A stretch of 8,432 bases of DNA, from assembly GCA_902795935.1 (NCBI GenBank), contig CADBMS010000157.1:1-8432 (forward strand), given 5' to 3'. The notes beneath the pieces are model-generated. The model was not told the origin of the DNA. It worked only from the letters and a program-made list of their open reading frames with translations, and ran no database searches. Positions within the stretch are counted from its first letter, which is position 1, and each line of letters starts with the position of its first letter. This DNA comes from an uncultured Methanobrevibacter sp. Lineage in GTDB: Archaea; Methanobacteriota; Methanobacteria; Methanobacteriales; Methanobacteriaceae. A program made the position numbers and the translations under genes. Shown here one piece after another: positions 1 to 6,684 of the stretch.

Positions 1-255
1 ATTATTTCAGTATTTAGTAGTCCAAAAACTCGTTTTAAACGTGTTAAACTGAGAAATCGATCTGATGATTCTGCTAATTTTAGAGAATTTAAAAAAAGAG
101 ATAATCGTGAATTAAAATTTGGTATTGGTAATGTTATTGCATTATCAGATTATATTATTGTTAATGAAGGGCCTATTTGGAAATATAAAAATGAAATAAA
201 AAATGTATTGAACTATATAATGGAACATACTCATCATAAAAATAGGAGAAAATAA
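1..255 (+). CDS. UPF0200 family P-loop nucleotide kinase-like protein (3' end only)
   Basis: The frame is open from the left edge to a TAA at 253-255, giving the last 84 residues of a protein whose start lies outside the window. The visible part carries the family's C-terminal signature: R-S-D-D, then F-x-x-R-D-x-R-E-L-x-F-G-I-G, then V-I-A-L-S-D-Y-I-I-V-N-E-G. These match the UPF0200 archaeal family, which resembles adenylate kinase and dephospho-CoA kinase in fold. The P-loop itself would be in the missing N-terminal half, so it cannot be checked here. The true substrate is not established for this family. The tail ends in a basic His/Lys/Arg run. The Shine-Dalgarno site of the next gene (AGGAG, 244-248) lies inside its last codons, and only two bases separate the two genes, so they are very likely co-transcribed and coupled. 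Confidence 0.88.
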   Translation: MISVFSSPKTRFKRVKLRNRSDDSANFREFKKRDNRELKFGIGNVIALSDYIIVNEGPIWKYKNEIKNVLNYIMEHTHHKNRRK

Positions 256-257
256 GT

Positions 258-623
258 ATGGCTATTAAATGTGAAGTCATTATTTCAAGCATTATTAATT
301 CCACTGAAGATGAAGAAAAAGTTAAAAAAGCAATGCAAAATATATTTCCTAATTCCAAAATAATCTCAAATAATAATACACTTGAAATACATGATTCTGA
401 AAAAATATTAAACAATCTAAAAACAAAAGTAAAAGAACAAAAAATAATTGATACAACTAGAACACTACTTGAAAAAAATATAAATTTAAATTTAAAACTT
501 AATAAACAAGCAGCATATATGAATATAATTAATATTACTGAAGAATCATCAATTTTAGGCGATATAATTGTTAATATAAAAACAGAAAATAAAGAAAAAT
601 TTATTGAATGGTTAATATCATAA
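258..623 (+). CDS. UPF0201 family protein (archaeal RNA-binding/exosome-associated candidate)
   Basis: This 121-residue protein matches the archaeal UPF0201 family (COG1325). Visible landmarks are an N-terminal beta strand followed by S-T-E-D-E-E-K-V at 15-22 (families usually have P-T-E-D), N-I-F-P at 28-31, a helix containing the I-I-D-T-T-R stretch at 63-68, the family's L-N-K-Q-A-A block at 81-86, and L-G-D-I-I-V at 100-105. The length is normal for the family. COG1325 has been predicted to be an RNA-binding exosome subunit, but I know of no firm biochemical proof, so the role is tentative. The ATG at 258 is preceded by AGGAG at 244-248 with a 9-base spacing. Its neighbour UPF0200 is only two bases upstream; as far as I recall the two domains are fused in Archaeoglobus, which supports a shared function. 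Confidence 0.9.
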   Translation: MAIKCEVIISSIINSTEDEEKVKKAMQNIFPNSKIISNNNTLEIHDSEKILNNLKTKVKEQKIIDTTRTLLEKNINLNLKLNKQAAYMNIINITEESSILGDIIVNIKTENKEKFIEWLIS

Positions 624-634
624 AACCATTAACC
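607..634. terminator. Inverted repeats between convergent genes, possible bidirectional terminator
   Basis: Two mutually exclusive 7-bp stems overlap at the junction of two convergent genes: AATGGTT (607-613) with AACCATT (624-630), and GGTTAAT (610-616) with ATTAACC (628-634). An A/T-rich stretch follows on the right. Only 23 bases separate the two stop codons, so some structure is needed to limit read-through, but no long T tract is present on the + strand. The assignment is therefore tentative. Confidence 0.35.
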
Positions 635-646
635 TATGAAAAAATA

Positions 647-1327
647 TTATTTATCCACTAAAACAGCATCATAAATATTATAAACACCATTATCAACATA
701 CCATTCTTTTTTGAAAGAAAGAATATTTAGTTTTTTTTTAAAAATAGGGCAATTAAGAACTAAAGTTTCTGCTTCACCACCCTCAAATGCAATATTAACA
801 CCAAATTTTTTATTAATATTTTTCAACTCTTCTAATGAATTATAATCAATAATTTTACCTAGCCATGATTCATCTAAACCTTCAGCAGCAACACGAACCA
901 AAATAAATTCAAATCCGGAATCTAACAATTCTAACATATAATCATACTGATCCATATGCCATAATGGCAAAATAGAAATCAAACCTAATTTATTACAAAT
1001 TTTATCAATACGTGATTTTTGATATTCAGAAAAAATAGCTCCAGAATAAATGGCCTCAATACCTTCATTTTTTAAATTTAATAGTATATTCTCTAAATCA
1101 AGAAGTTCTTTCTCTTTAACACCATTTGTAACAACTGATTTTAATGGTATATTCATAGATTTAGCTAATAACTCTGTAAGATTAATATTAGGTACATGAA
1201 ACATATAGGACTCTTGATTTTTAGAAATCATAGAAACTAAATACTTAACATTATGACCATCATTCAACGCTTTATAAACAGCCATTGTACTATCTTTACC
1301 GCCAGAAAATAAAACAGCCACATCCAT
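647..1327 (-). CDS. dph6: Diphthine--ammonia ligase-like ATP pyrophosphatase (DUF71/Dph6 family)
   Basis: This cytoplasmic enzyme of 226 residues probably carries out the last step of diphthamide formation on elongation factor 2: ATP-dependent amidation of diphthine. The PP-loop S-G-G-K-D-S is at residues 8-13, directly after the first beta strand. Further family landmarks are G-A-I-x-S-E-Y-Q-K-x-R-I-D at 96-108, P-L-W at 121-123, A-E-G-L-D-E-S-W-L-G at 148-157, and E-G-G-E-A-E-T-L at 182-189 followed by C-P-I-F. The length fits the single-domain archaeal form. I chose the ATG at 1327 because the family normally starts one or two residues before V-A-V-L-F-S-G-G-K. An in-frame GTG at 1336 would add three residues. 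A TATA box at 1361-1370 predicts a transcript start near 1340, so the leader is only about 13 bases and the gene may be translated nearly leaderless. The role in diphthamide synthesis is taken from the family; it is not shown in this organism. Confidence 0.88.
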   Translation of the reverse strand: MDVAVLFSGGKDSTMAVYKALNDGHNVKYLVSMISKNQESYMFHVPNINLTELLAKSMNIPLKSVVTNGVKEKELLDLENILLNLKNEGIEAIYSGAIFSEYQKSRIDKICNKLGLISILPLWHMDQYDYMLELLDSGFEFILVRVAAEGLDESWLGKIIDYNSLEELKNINKKFGVNIAFEGGEAETLVLNCPIFKKKLNILSFKKEWYVDNGVYNIYDAVLVDK

Positions 1328-1360
1328 AACTAACACTCAAAAAATCACTTTATGAAAAAT

Positions 1361-1370
1361 AATATTTAAA
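1361..1370 (-). promoter_or_regulatory. TATA box for the dph6-like gene
   Basis: On the - strand this reads TTTAAATATT. About 25 bases downstream is position 1340 or so, 13 bases before the ATG at 1327. The box overlaps the end of the oligo-T tract that terminates the upstream gene. The call rests on sequence pattern and spacing only. Confidence 0.5.
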
Positions 1371-1381
1371 AAAATGAAAAA
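1368..1381 (-). terminator. Oligo-T terminator of the membrane-protein gene at 1396-2205
   Basis: On the - strand the sequence is TTTTTCATTTTTTT, starting 15 bases after the stop codon at 1396. Archaeal RNA polymerase often terminates at such T tracts without a hairpin. No stem is evident in front of it. It directly adjoins the TATA box of the next gene. Confidence 0.5.
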
Positions 1382-1395
1382 TAGATAAGTAAAGA

Positions 1396-2205
1396 TTATT
1401 TCTTTTTAATATTACTTTTAATTTTACGCCTAAAACGTTTAAATAAAAATAGTATCTTATCAATGAAAAATCCAATAACACCAACAAGCACACCAATAAA
1501 TCCACATACTAAAATAATATTGCTATTATCAGGTAATGTCTTTTCAATAGTAGAAACAGTATCCTCCACAGGACCATCAATACTAGTAATAACAACTTCA
1601 TTTTCAGAAAGAGCATTAGTTACATTAGTAATATCACTACTAAGTACAGTCATATGCACCTGAAAAATACTATATTTTAAATTAATTTCACCAGTATACA
1701 TTAACCACTCACCTAAAACATTAATAGCTTCTTGAGGATCATAATCTCTTTTAGTTTCAAGAATTATTTCTCCTTTTTTATCAACTTTCCAAGAAGTTAT
1801 ATTACCATCAATATAAGGTAAACGATCTTTAATTATTTTAGCACGATTATCATCAAATGGATCTGTTTTAACAACTATACCTCTAGTATAAATCTCTTTA
1901 ACACCATCAACTTTACTAATATTATCCATAAAACTAGATACATTTACTCTTGTTGACACATTACAATGAATAACTTCTTCATTAGTTCCAAATGAATACA
2001 AAACATCTCTAGCCATATCAGGTATATCATCATAAACAGGACTTATAAAAAAAGCCCCACCAACAATACCTACAATAAAACCTATTATTACAACAACAAA
2101 TATATTATTTTTACCTACAAGAGGGGTTAAAAGTGAAATTGAAAATACAAACGCTATTAATAATAAAAATAAACCTATCATTAAAAGTGTAAAAAATATA
2201 TTCAT
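1396..2205 (-). CDS. Three-helix membrane protein with large predicted extracytoplasmic domain, unknown function
   Basis: I do not recognise this 269-residue protein. Two hydrophobic helices lie at about residues 3-26 and 34-55, joined by a short G-K-N-N turn. A soluble region of about 170 residues follows (56-228), and then a third helix (229-249) and a strongly basic tail ending in K-K-K. The positive-inside rule puts the tail inside and the soluble domain outside the cell. The soluble part has an alternating strand/helix appearance with several N-x-S/T sequons (for example N-V-S and N-I-T) and one Cys. I chose ATG 2205 over the in-frame TTG at 2211 because AGGAG at 2216-2220 lies 10 bases from the ATG but only 4 from the TTG. 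The Shine-Dalgarno site directly follows the TAG of the upstream PepSY-like gene, so the two are almost certainly translated from one message. The position next to pilin-like genes suggests a cell-surface role, which is inference. Confidence 0.85.
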   Translation of the reverse strand: MNIFFTLLMIGLFLLLIAFVFSISLLTPLVGKNNIFVVVIIGFIVGIVGGAFFISPVYDDIPDMARDVLYSFGTNEEVIHCNVSTRVNVSSFMDNISKVDGVKEIYTRGIVVKTDPFDDNRAKIIKDRLPYIDGNITSWKVDKKGEIILETKRDYDPQEAINVLGEWLMYTGEINLKYSIFQVHMTVLSSDITNVTNALSENEVVITSIDGPVEDTVSTIEKTLPDNSNIILVCGFIGVLVGVIGFFIDKILFLFKRFRRKIKSNIKKK

Positions 2206-2215
2206 ATTCAAAAAA

Positions 2216-2220
2216 CTCCT
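2216..2220 (-). promoter_or_regulatory. Ribosome binding site deciding the start at 2205
   Basis: AGGAG on the - strand begins directly after the upstream stop codon TAG (2223-2221). The spacing to ATG 2205 is 10 bases; the alternative TTG at 2211 would leave only 4. This supports the shorter protein and coupled translation. Confidence 0.7.
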
Positions 2221-2775
2221 CTAAAAAATTCCAGTTTTATTTTCAGAACTCATTGAATTATTTTTACTTATAGTTTTCTTCTCATTAGTAGAAACAATAT
2301 TACCAGTATTTTTATCAATATAAACTTCTTTTACAACAACATTATTCTCAGATAATGGGACCTTCCATACTTGAACATTTTCATTATCTACTTTGAAAGT
2401 ACTAGAACTTGGACTACCTGGAGTTAAACCCTCTTGAGCAGCAATTTCTTTAGCTTGAAGACTAGTTATTGGATTAGTAGAAGTATTAGTATTATTCTCA
2501 GTAGCAACATTAGTAGAATCAGTATTAGAACTATCAGATATATCACTATTAGAACTATCAGAACTATCAGAACTATCATTAGCCACTGGATTATTTACAG
2601 GGACATATGCAGGTTTAGTATTTGTTTGTACATTTATAGGTACAGTAGTATTATCAACCTCAGTAGTAAAACCACCCCATGGAACATAGGCATAAATTAA
2701 AATTATTAGAACAATCGCACCAATACCAATTAATGCTTTTTGTTCCCAAGATAAATTTGATAAATCTAAATCCAT
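2221..2775 (-). CDS. Membrane-anchored protein with low-complexity linker and PepSY-like domain
   Basis: This 184-residue protein has a short N-terminal segment, one membrane helix at about residues 13-31, then an extracytoplasmic part. Residues 66-102 form a linker of Ser, Asp, Asn and Thr, partly encoded by exact 9-bp tandem repeats. Residues 103-161 look like a PepSY domain: a helix with L-Q-A-K-E-I-A-A-Q at 106-114, a strand ending in V-W-K-V-P-L, a strand around V-Y-I-D, and K-N-T-G-N-I-V at the end. PepSY domains occur in cell-envelope proteins and peptidase propeptides, where several act as inhibitors; no peptidase domain is present here. The ATG at 2775 has AGGAGA (2785-2790) 9 bases upstream. 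The next gene starts 15 bases after its stop. An oligo-T tract separates it from the pilin-like gene upstream, so it may be expressed at a lower level or from its own promoter. The PepSY call comes from pattern recognition. Confidence 0.8.
   Translation of the reverse strand: MDLDLSNLSWEQKALIGIGAIVLIILIYAYVPWGGFTTEVDNTTVPINVQTNTKPAYVPVNNPVANDSSDSSDSSNSDISDSSNTDSTNVATENNTNTSTNPITSLQAKEIAAQEGLTPGSPSSSTFKVDNENVQVWKVPLSENNVVVKEVYIDKNTGNIVSTNEKKTISKNNSMSSENKTGIF
2551..2577. repeat. Three exact 9-bp tandem repeats coding for Asp-Ser-Ser
   Basis: AGAACTATC occurs three times in a row on the + strand (2551-2559, 2560-2568, 2569-2577), with a further related copy near 2527. On the coding strand the units give Ser/Asp triplets in the low-complexity linker. 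The unit is a multiple of three, so copy-number slippage would change linker length without breaking the frame. Confidence 0.8.
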
Positions 2776-2806
2776 AATTTAAATTCTCCTTTATAAAAAT
2801 AATATT

Positions 2807-2831
2807 AAAAAAATAAAAAAAATAAAAAAAA
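2807..2831 (-). terminator. Long oligo-T tract after the pilin-like genes
   Basis: On the - strand, two bases after the TAA of the small pilin gene, there are runs of eight, eight and seven T separated by single A residues. This is the strongest archaeal-type termination signal in the window and no hairpin is needed. It lies between the pilin-like operon and the PepSY-like gene, so it probably ends or attenuates the upstream transcript. A clear TATA box at the right distance for a separate downstream promoter is not obvious because the region is almost pure A/T. Confidence 0.65.
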
Positions 2832-2833
2832 GA

Positions 2834-3238
2834 TTAAGGTGAAATTTTTATATTTCCATTAGTATTATTCACAATATAAGTATTACCACTATTTAATGTT
2901 TTAGTTTCTATATTAGATTTAGGAATAGATTCTAAAGTAACACTATTAGTACCATATTTAACTGTGACAAGACCATTAGAATTAACGTTAATAGTATAGG
3001 GTGCATTTTCAATATTAGTTATAGTTACATTAACTGAATACCCATTACCATTAGTATATGCAGTATTAATTGCGGAAACTACTTTTTCACCTACAAGTCT
3101 CATATGACCAAAGTCACTCATATTTGTTTTATCAAGTGATGAATCAACACTTGCAATAAAAATTCCAAAAATTATAATTGCAATGAGTGTTGCAAAAATC
3201 AAATCAACAGTGGCCATTCCTTTTTCATCATTAAACAT
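2834..3238 (-). CDS. Small archaeal type IV pilin-like protein
   Basis: This 134-residue protein has a prepilin-style N-terminus: a charged leader of seven residues ending in D-E-K-G, a likely cut after Gly7, then M-A-T-V-D and a hydrophobic helix to about residue 29. The Asp at mature position 5 corresponds to the acidic residue found there in most type IV pilins. After the helix comes a region typical of archaeal pilins, with G-E-K-V-V-S-A-I-N at 50-58, Y-T-N-G-N-G-Y-S-V at 61-69, and then short beta strands. It would be inserted in the membrane by its helix and could be polymerised into a surface filament or serve as a minor subunit. It lacks the Q-x-S-x-E form of the pilin at 7772. The ATG at 3238 has GAGGT (3245-3249) 6 bases upstream, directly after the stop of the preceding gene. 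The pilin assignment is by N-terminal pattern; the filament is inference. Confidence 0.82.
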   Translation of the reverse strand: MFNDEKGMATVDLIFATLIAIIIFGIFIASVDSSLDKTNMSDFGHMRLVGEKVVSAINTAYTNGNGYSVNVTITNIENAPYTINVNSNGLVTVKYGTNSVTLESIPKSNIETKTLNSGNTYIVNNTNGNIKISP

Positions 3239-3251
3239 ACAACTACCTCAT

Positions 3252-4313
3252 TTAAGAACTATAATCTGTTTGTAACTTGAATTTAGTAAGTGAACTTTTA
3301 GATAAATAAAATATAGTTCCTTCAGGATCTCTAAGTTCATTTCCATCAATACTTATAGCTTCACCTGGAACTTTATTAATGTATTCCCAATCAACAGAAG
3401 ATGTTGGCTTATTTTGATAATCTTCTTGCAATGGATTACCTAAAATAAAAGAACTTAACTTAGATGATGGAGGATCTACATTACTTCCATTTTCTAATCT
3501 TTCAAAGAAAGATAACCCTCTAGTATCTGGAACATAATAAGGTCTTGGTGTAATTTCACCAGGATTATCAGTTCCATTTAAACAATACCATAAGTTATTT
3601 AGATGTAAATTAGTTCCATCAACTTCATTATCAAAGAAGTAACTTTCACCAGATGCATTAGAATAATATGGATATGCATTAATAACATTACTAGTTTTTC
3701 TAGTTTTAGTTCCAATCCAAACATATGGGTCTTCTAATCCTTCAATAGAAACATAAGTTTCAATTTCAGGAGTTTTACCTACATACATTTGACCCTCTTG
3801 AACAACTTTAACTGGAATTCCTTCTTTTACAATAACATAAAATCCATAAGGATCCCTTTGAACAATACTAACATCGGATTCTTTTATAGTGTGAGTAGAA
3901 TTGACATCTAAAATTTTATCATTTATATAAACAGTTCTTCCAGTACCCTCAGCCATTTTACCTGTTGAATTAATAAGATGATTATTCATTCCTTCAACAA
4001 TTTTTTCTCTAACAAATAATTTACTCTTACCTGCTCCAAAAAATGAACTACCAGCACTACGATTTGTATAGTTATCAATAACATGACGTGTAGCTAAATA
4101 TGCAGCATTTCTTCCAGCATCTTTAGATGCTAATTCAATATTATGAATAACATCTTTAGATACAGCGTATGTAACATCGCCTCCAGTAGCTATATTAGCT
4201 AACATATTTGCTTCTGAAACAATATTTCCATATGATATCGCCAATATTACTATTGGAATAAATAATAATAAGGTTAATGGAGTAAAAGCATAACCTTTTT
4301 CATCAAATAACAC
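3252..4313 (-). CDS. Prepilin-like surface protein, 353 aa
   Basis: The N-terminus has a seven-residue leader ending in D-E-K-G, then Y-A-F-T-P-L and a hydrophobic helix to about residue 29, as in the neighbouring pilin-like proteins. Unlike them it has no acidic residue at mature positions 5-6. The rest is a large soluble region, rich in short strands in the second half, with several N-x-S/T sequons; a block S-I-E-G-L-E-D-P-Y-V-W at about 189-199 resembles a stretch I associate with archaeal pilin-like proteins. I placed the start at GTG 4313 because a full GGAGGT (4321-4326) sits 7 bases upstream and the resulting leader matches those of its neighbours. An ATG at 4328 would add five residues (M-E-V-L-K) and overlap the upstream gene by 13 bases; it has only a weaker AAGGT. 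With the GTG start, the gene begins two bases after the upstream stop. The function of the soluble region is unknown. Confidence 0.82.
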   Translation of the reverse strand: MLFDEKGYAFTPLTLLLFIPIVILAISYGNIVSEANMLANIATGGDVTYAVSKDVIHNIELASKDAGRNAAYLATRHVIDNYTNRSAGSSFFGAGKSKLFVREKIVEGMNNHLINSTGKMAEGTGRTVYINDKILDVNSTHTIKESDVSIVQRDPYGFYVIVKEGIPVKVVQEGQMYVGKTPEIETYVSIEGLEDPYVWIGTKTRKTSNVINAYPYYSNASGESYFFDNEVDGTNLHLNNLWYCLNGTDNPGEITPRPYYVPDTRGLSFFERLENGSNVDPPSSKLSSFILGNPLQEDYQNKPTSSVDWEYINKVPGEAISIDGNELRDPEGTIFYLSKSSLTKFKLQTDYSS

Positions 4314-4315
4314 TT

Positions 4316-6679
4316 TTAAGACCTCCATAAATCTAACCTTATTGGAATTGTATTAGGCATATCACCAGTATACAATGCTTCAGTTTGAATTTGACTAGAA
4401 TCAACACTAAAACCAGAAGTTTGTAAACTTTGAATTAAACTTTCAATAGCTTTAGCTTTAGCAGCTCCCGGAGTAGAAGCATAAGCAGATGACCATTCAT
4501 TAGCTAAAAATTTAGGATAAACAACAGCTATCCTAGAACCAGAATAAACTTCAACAGCAGCACTAGCGTTTTCAGGATACTGGTTACTATTACCACTCCA
4601 TTTATCACCAGATTTCCAAGCCTCTTTAACATATGCTGTTAATTTAATTTGATAAGTACCTGGTTTTGCAGTATAATTTTCACCACCCCTTGGAATTGTA
4701 AATAATTGTTTATTACTTGCATCAAGTGCACCAATATCCAATGCAAATGGAATAGTATCAGAGTCATATAAAACTTCAGTATTTGAACCAGATATTGCCT
4801 CTAACTTTACATGTGTAGTATCTGCACCTAAACCAAAGAAGAATAATACTTTTTCACAATCAGGATTAGTTCCAACAACAAAACTTTTTGTTTGAGAATA
4901 TGAATTAGATTTGTTACCAACAACATTTGATTGATAATTATCAAATGCAAAATTTTCCCATTTAATCGGCATTTTGGTATAAGATACAACAGAATATGAA
5001 TCCACAATACCCACAAAATCATAATCAGTACTTGCAACATCATCCCATACAGTAACTCTTACTTTGTTAACAACACCAGATTTTAAATAAGGTTTAATTT
5101 CCAATGTTCCTGGAGTATTACCGTAACCATCATTAAGATTAGTGTAACTAACATCCTTCTGTTTTAAAGGTGAGAAGAAAATAGTCTTCCAACCATCACC
5201 ATTGTTAACTTCTACTAAAATTTCATCAGTTGCACCATATGCATTAATAACAGTGTATGCATCCATTATCTTAACATTATCATCAGTTATTTTAGGATTT
5301 TTGGTTGTTAAATCAATTTCTTGTACTACTGCAACAGCAGAACCTGGATCATCAATAGCATAACCATTACCTGCATCACCTTTATCCAATACAAATGGTA
5401 TTCCATTAGCAAGAGTAGAATCCTTACCAATATAGTTTTTAAAGTTAACAGCACGTGTAGGAGTATGTTTAACAGATACTCCAGTATCTAAATCATAGGT
5501 AATATAATAATTAAGAGTGTCACCATTACTTGCCTTAGCAGGCAAAGCAGCACCAGCACAATTTCCAAACATTATTTTATCAGTGTTAATACCCTCAGGA
5601 ATTAAAATTGAAGTTTCATAATCTGCTAATATAGCAAACCAAGGCATATTATAATAATTAGCAAAATAATATGCGTAAGTATTAGGATAGGAGTATGCAG
5701 AATAGTAATTATAATTTCCACTAGCACCATTATACCATGATTTAAGCTTTGGATCAGTATCACTAAATTTAACATAAAAATTATTCAATCCATTACGTAA
5801 ATCATTAATACTTATATTAACTTTAGCATTGTAAGTTGGATACTGTTTTTCATCTGCTGTTACTAAAATTTGTTTAAATGCTGAATTCGGCTTAGTAGAA
5901 TTAGGCACCTTATAAGTGTTAATATTATTAAAAGTAACATCAGCAGCCCAAGATTGATTTAAACCCGTAAAATTATGAGTTATACCATAATAGGCCTCAT
6001 TGTAATTACTAGAAAACTTTCCCATAGGGATACCTGATCTACACCCCATAAGGAAATAAGCATTTTCTAACTTAGCATCAGGAGGAACACTGAACCCAAT
6101 ATTTACTTTATTACCACCATACTTAGTTATACCCCAATAAGTACTACTATTAAATTTATAACTCTGACTCCATGGAAGGAAATTACCCAAATAATTGTGG
6201 AAATTCCAAAGAGTTTGAGTAATGTTAATTTTTTGTTCAACAAAGTCTACTTCTTCAAGTTTGAACCATGCACGTCCTAACCAACCTTCTGCTGGTGAAG
6301 AAAGAACAATGTATCTTGAAGCTTTATTATTTGAAACAAGAATTCCTTTATCATCAGAAATTCCTTCTGAAACTTCATTAATTTTTAAATCATATGCAGT
6401 ATCTGAAGGTAAAATTAGATTTAATTTATCTTTTAATAATTTGATTCCTTCCGCTTTTTGTGCATCATCACCCGAATTAATTTTAAGCATAGCTGCAGTT
6501 AAAGTACCATCACTATTTAATGTAGCTAAAGCATCATCAGCTTCAGCTTCTAAATGTTGATGATCTGCACCTAAATATGAAGGTAATGTGTAATATGTTA
6601 AAAGGGATCCTGCTATAACAAAAAAAACCACTAATGCTAAAACAGCATCAGTTGAAAAAATATAACCTTTATTATCCAT
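4316..6679 (-). CDS. Giant prepilin-like surface protein, 787 aa
   Basis: The protein starts with a five-residue leader M-D-N-K-G, then Y-I-F-S-T-D and a hydrophobic helix at about 10-30, a prepilin-like signal with an acidic residue at mature position 6. Residues 43-100 (D-D-A-L-A-T-L and L-L-K-D-K-L-N-L-I-L-P) resemble the helical stalk region of archaeal minor-pilin-like proteins. The long remainder looks beta-rich with about nine N-x-S/T sequons, three Cys (213, 374, 608) and a Tyr-rich stretch at 315-344. It ends in I-R-L-D-L-W-R-S, comparable to the end of its upstream neighbour. At 787 residues it is far larger than an ordinary pilin, so a tip adhesin or a cell-wall-spanning subunit is plausible, but I recognise no named adhesin domain. 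The start is ATG 6679, with the strong site AAGGTGAT (6685-6692) that includes the upstream gene's stop codon. The last codons carry the next gene's Shine-Dalgarno site. Confidence 0.85.
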   Translation of the reverse strand: MDNKGYIFSTDAVLALVVFFVIAGSLLTYYTLPSYLGADHQHLEAEADDALATLNSDGTLTAAMLKINSGDDAQKAEGIKLLKDKLNLILPSDTAYDLKINEVSEGISDDKGILVSNNKASRYIVLSSPAEGWLGRAWFKLEEVDFVEQKINITQTLWNFHNYLGNFLPWSQSYKFNSSTYWGITKYGGNKVNIGFSVPPDAKLENAYFLMGCRSGIPMGKFSSNYNEAYYGITHNFTGLNQSWAADVTFNNINTYKVPNSTKPNSAFKQILVTADEKQYPTYNAKVNISINDLRNGLNNFYVKFSDTDPKLKSWYNGASGNYNYYSAYSYPNTYAYYFANYYNMPWFAILADYETSILIPEGINTDKIMFGNCAGAALPAKASNGDTLNYYITYDLDTGVSVKHTPTRAVNFKNYIGKDSTLANGIPFVLDKGDAGNGYAIDDPGSAVAVVQEIDLTTKNPKITDDNVKIMDAYTVINAYGATDEILVEVNNGDGWKTIFFSPLKQKDVSYTNLNDGYGNTPGTLEIKPYLKSGVVNKVRVTVWDDVASTDYDFVGIVDSYSVVSYTKMPIKWENFAFDNYQSNVVGNKSNSYSQTKSFVVGTNPDCEKVLFFFGLGADTTHVKLEAISGSNTEVLYDSDTIPFALDIGALDASNKQLFTIPRGGENYTAKPGTYQIKLTAYVKEAWKSGDKWSGNSNQYPENASAAVEVYSGSRIAVVYPKFLANEWSSAYASTPGAAKAKAIESLIQSLQTSGFSVDSSQIQTEALYTGDMPNTIPIRLDLWRS
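4321..4326 (-). promoter_or_regulatory. GGAGGT ribosome binding site inside the 3' end of the giant gene
   Basis: GGAGGT on the - strand lies within the codons for W-R-S of the upstream protein, 7 bases before GTG 4313. It supports the GTG start of the 353-aa protein over ATG 4328, whose G is the first base of this site. Confidence 0.7.
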
Positions 6680-6684
6680 TAATA

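Noticed and set aside
173..415. 80-residue open frame on the - strand
   Set aside because: It lies antisense across the UPF0200/UPF0201 junction, both of which have strong family signatures, and it has no ribosome binding site of note.
1463..1663. 66-residue open frame on the + strand
   Set aside because: Antisense shadow of the three-helix membrane protein, whose start, ribosome binding site and membrane helices are clear.
2434..2700. 88-residue open frame on the + strand rich in Ile, Arg and Ser
   Set aside because: Its repetitive composition is the reverse reading of the Asp/Ser repeats and stalk of the PepSY-like gene.
4828..5043. 71-residue open frame on the - strand
   Set aside because: It lies inside the giant prepilin-like gene in another frame, with Leu/Ile-rich composition typical of a frame shadow.
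6222..6560. 112-residue open frame on the + strand
   Set aside because: Antisense to the N-terminal part of the giant gene; no ribosome binding site or family resemblance.
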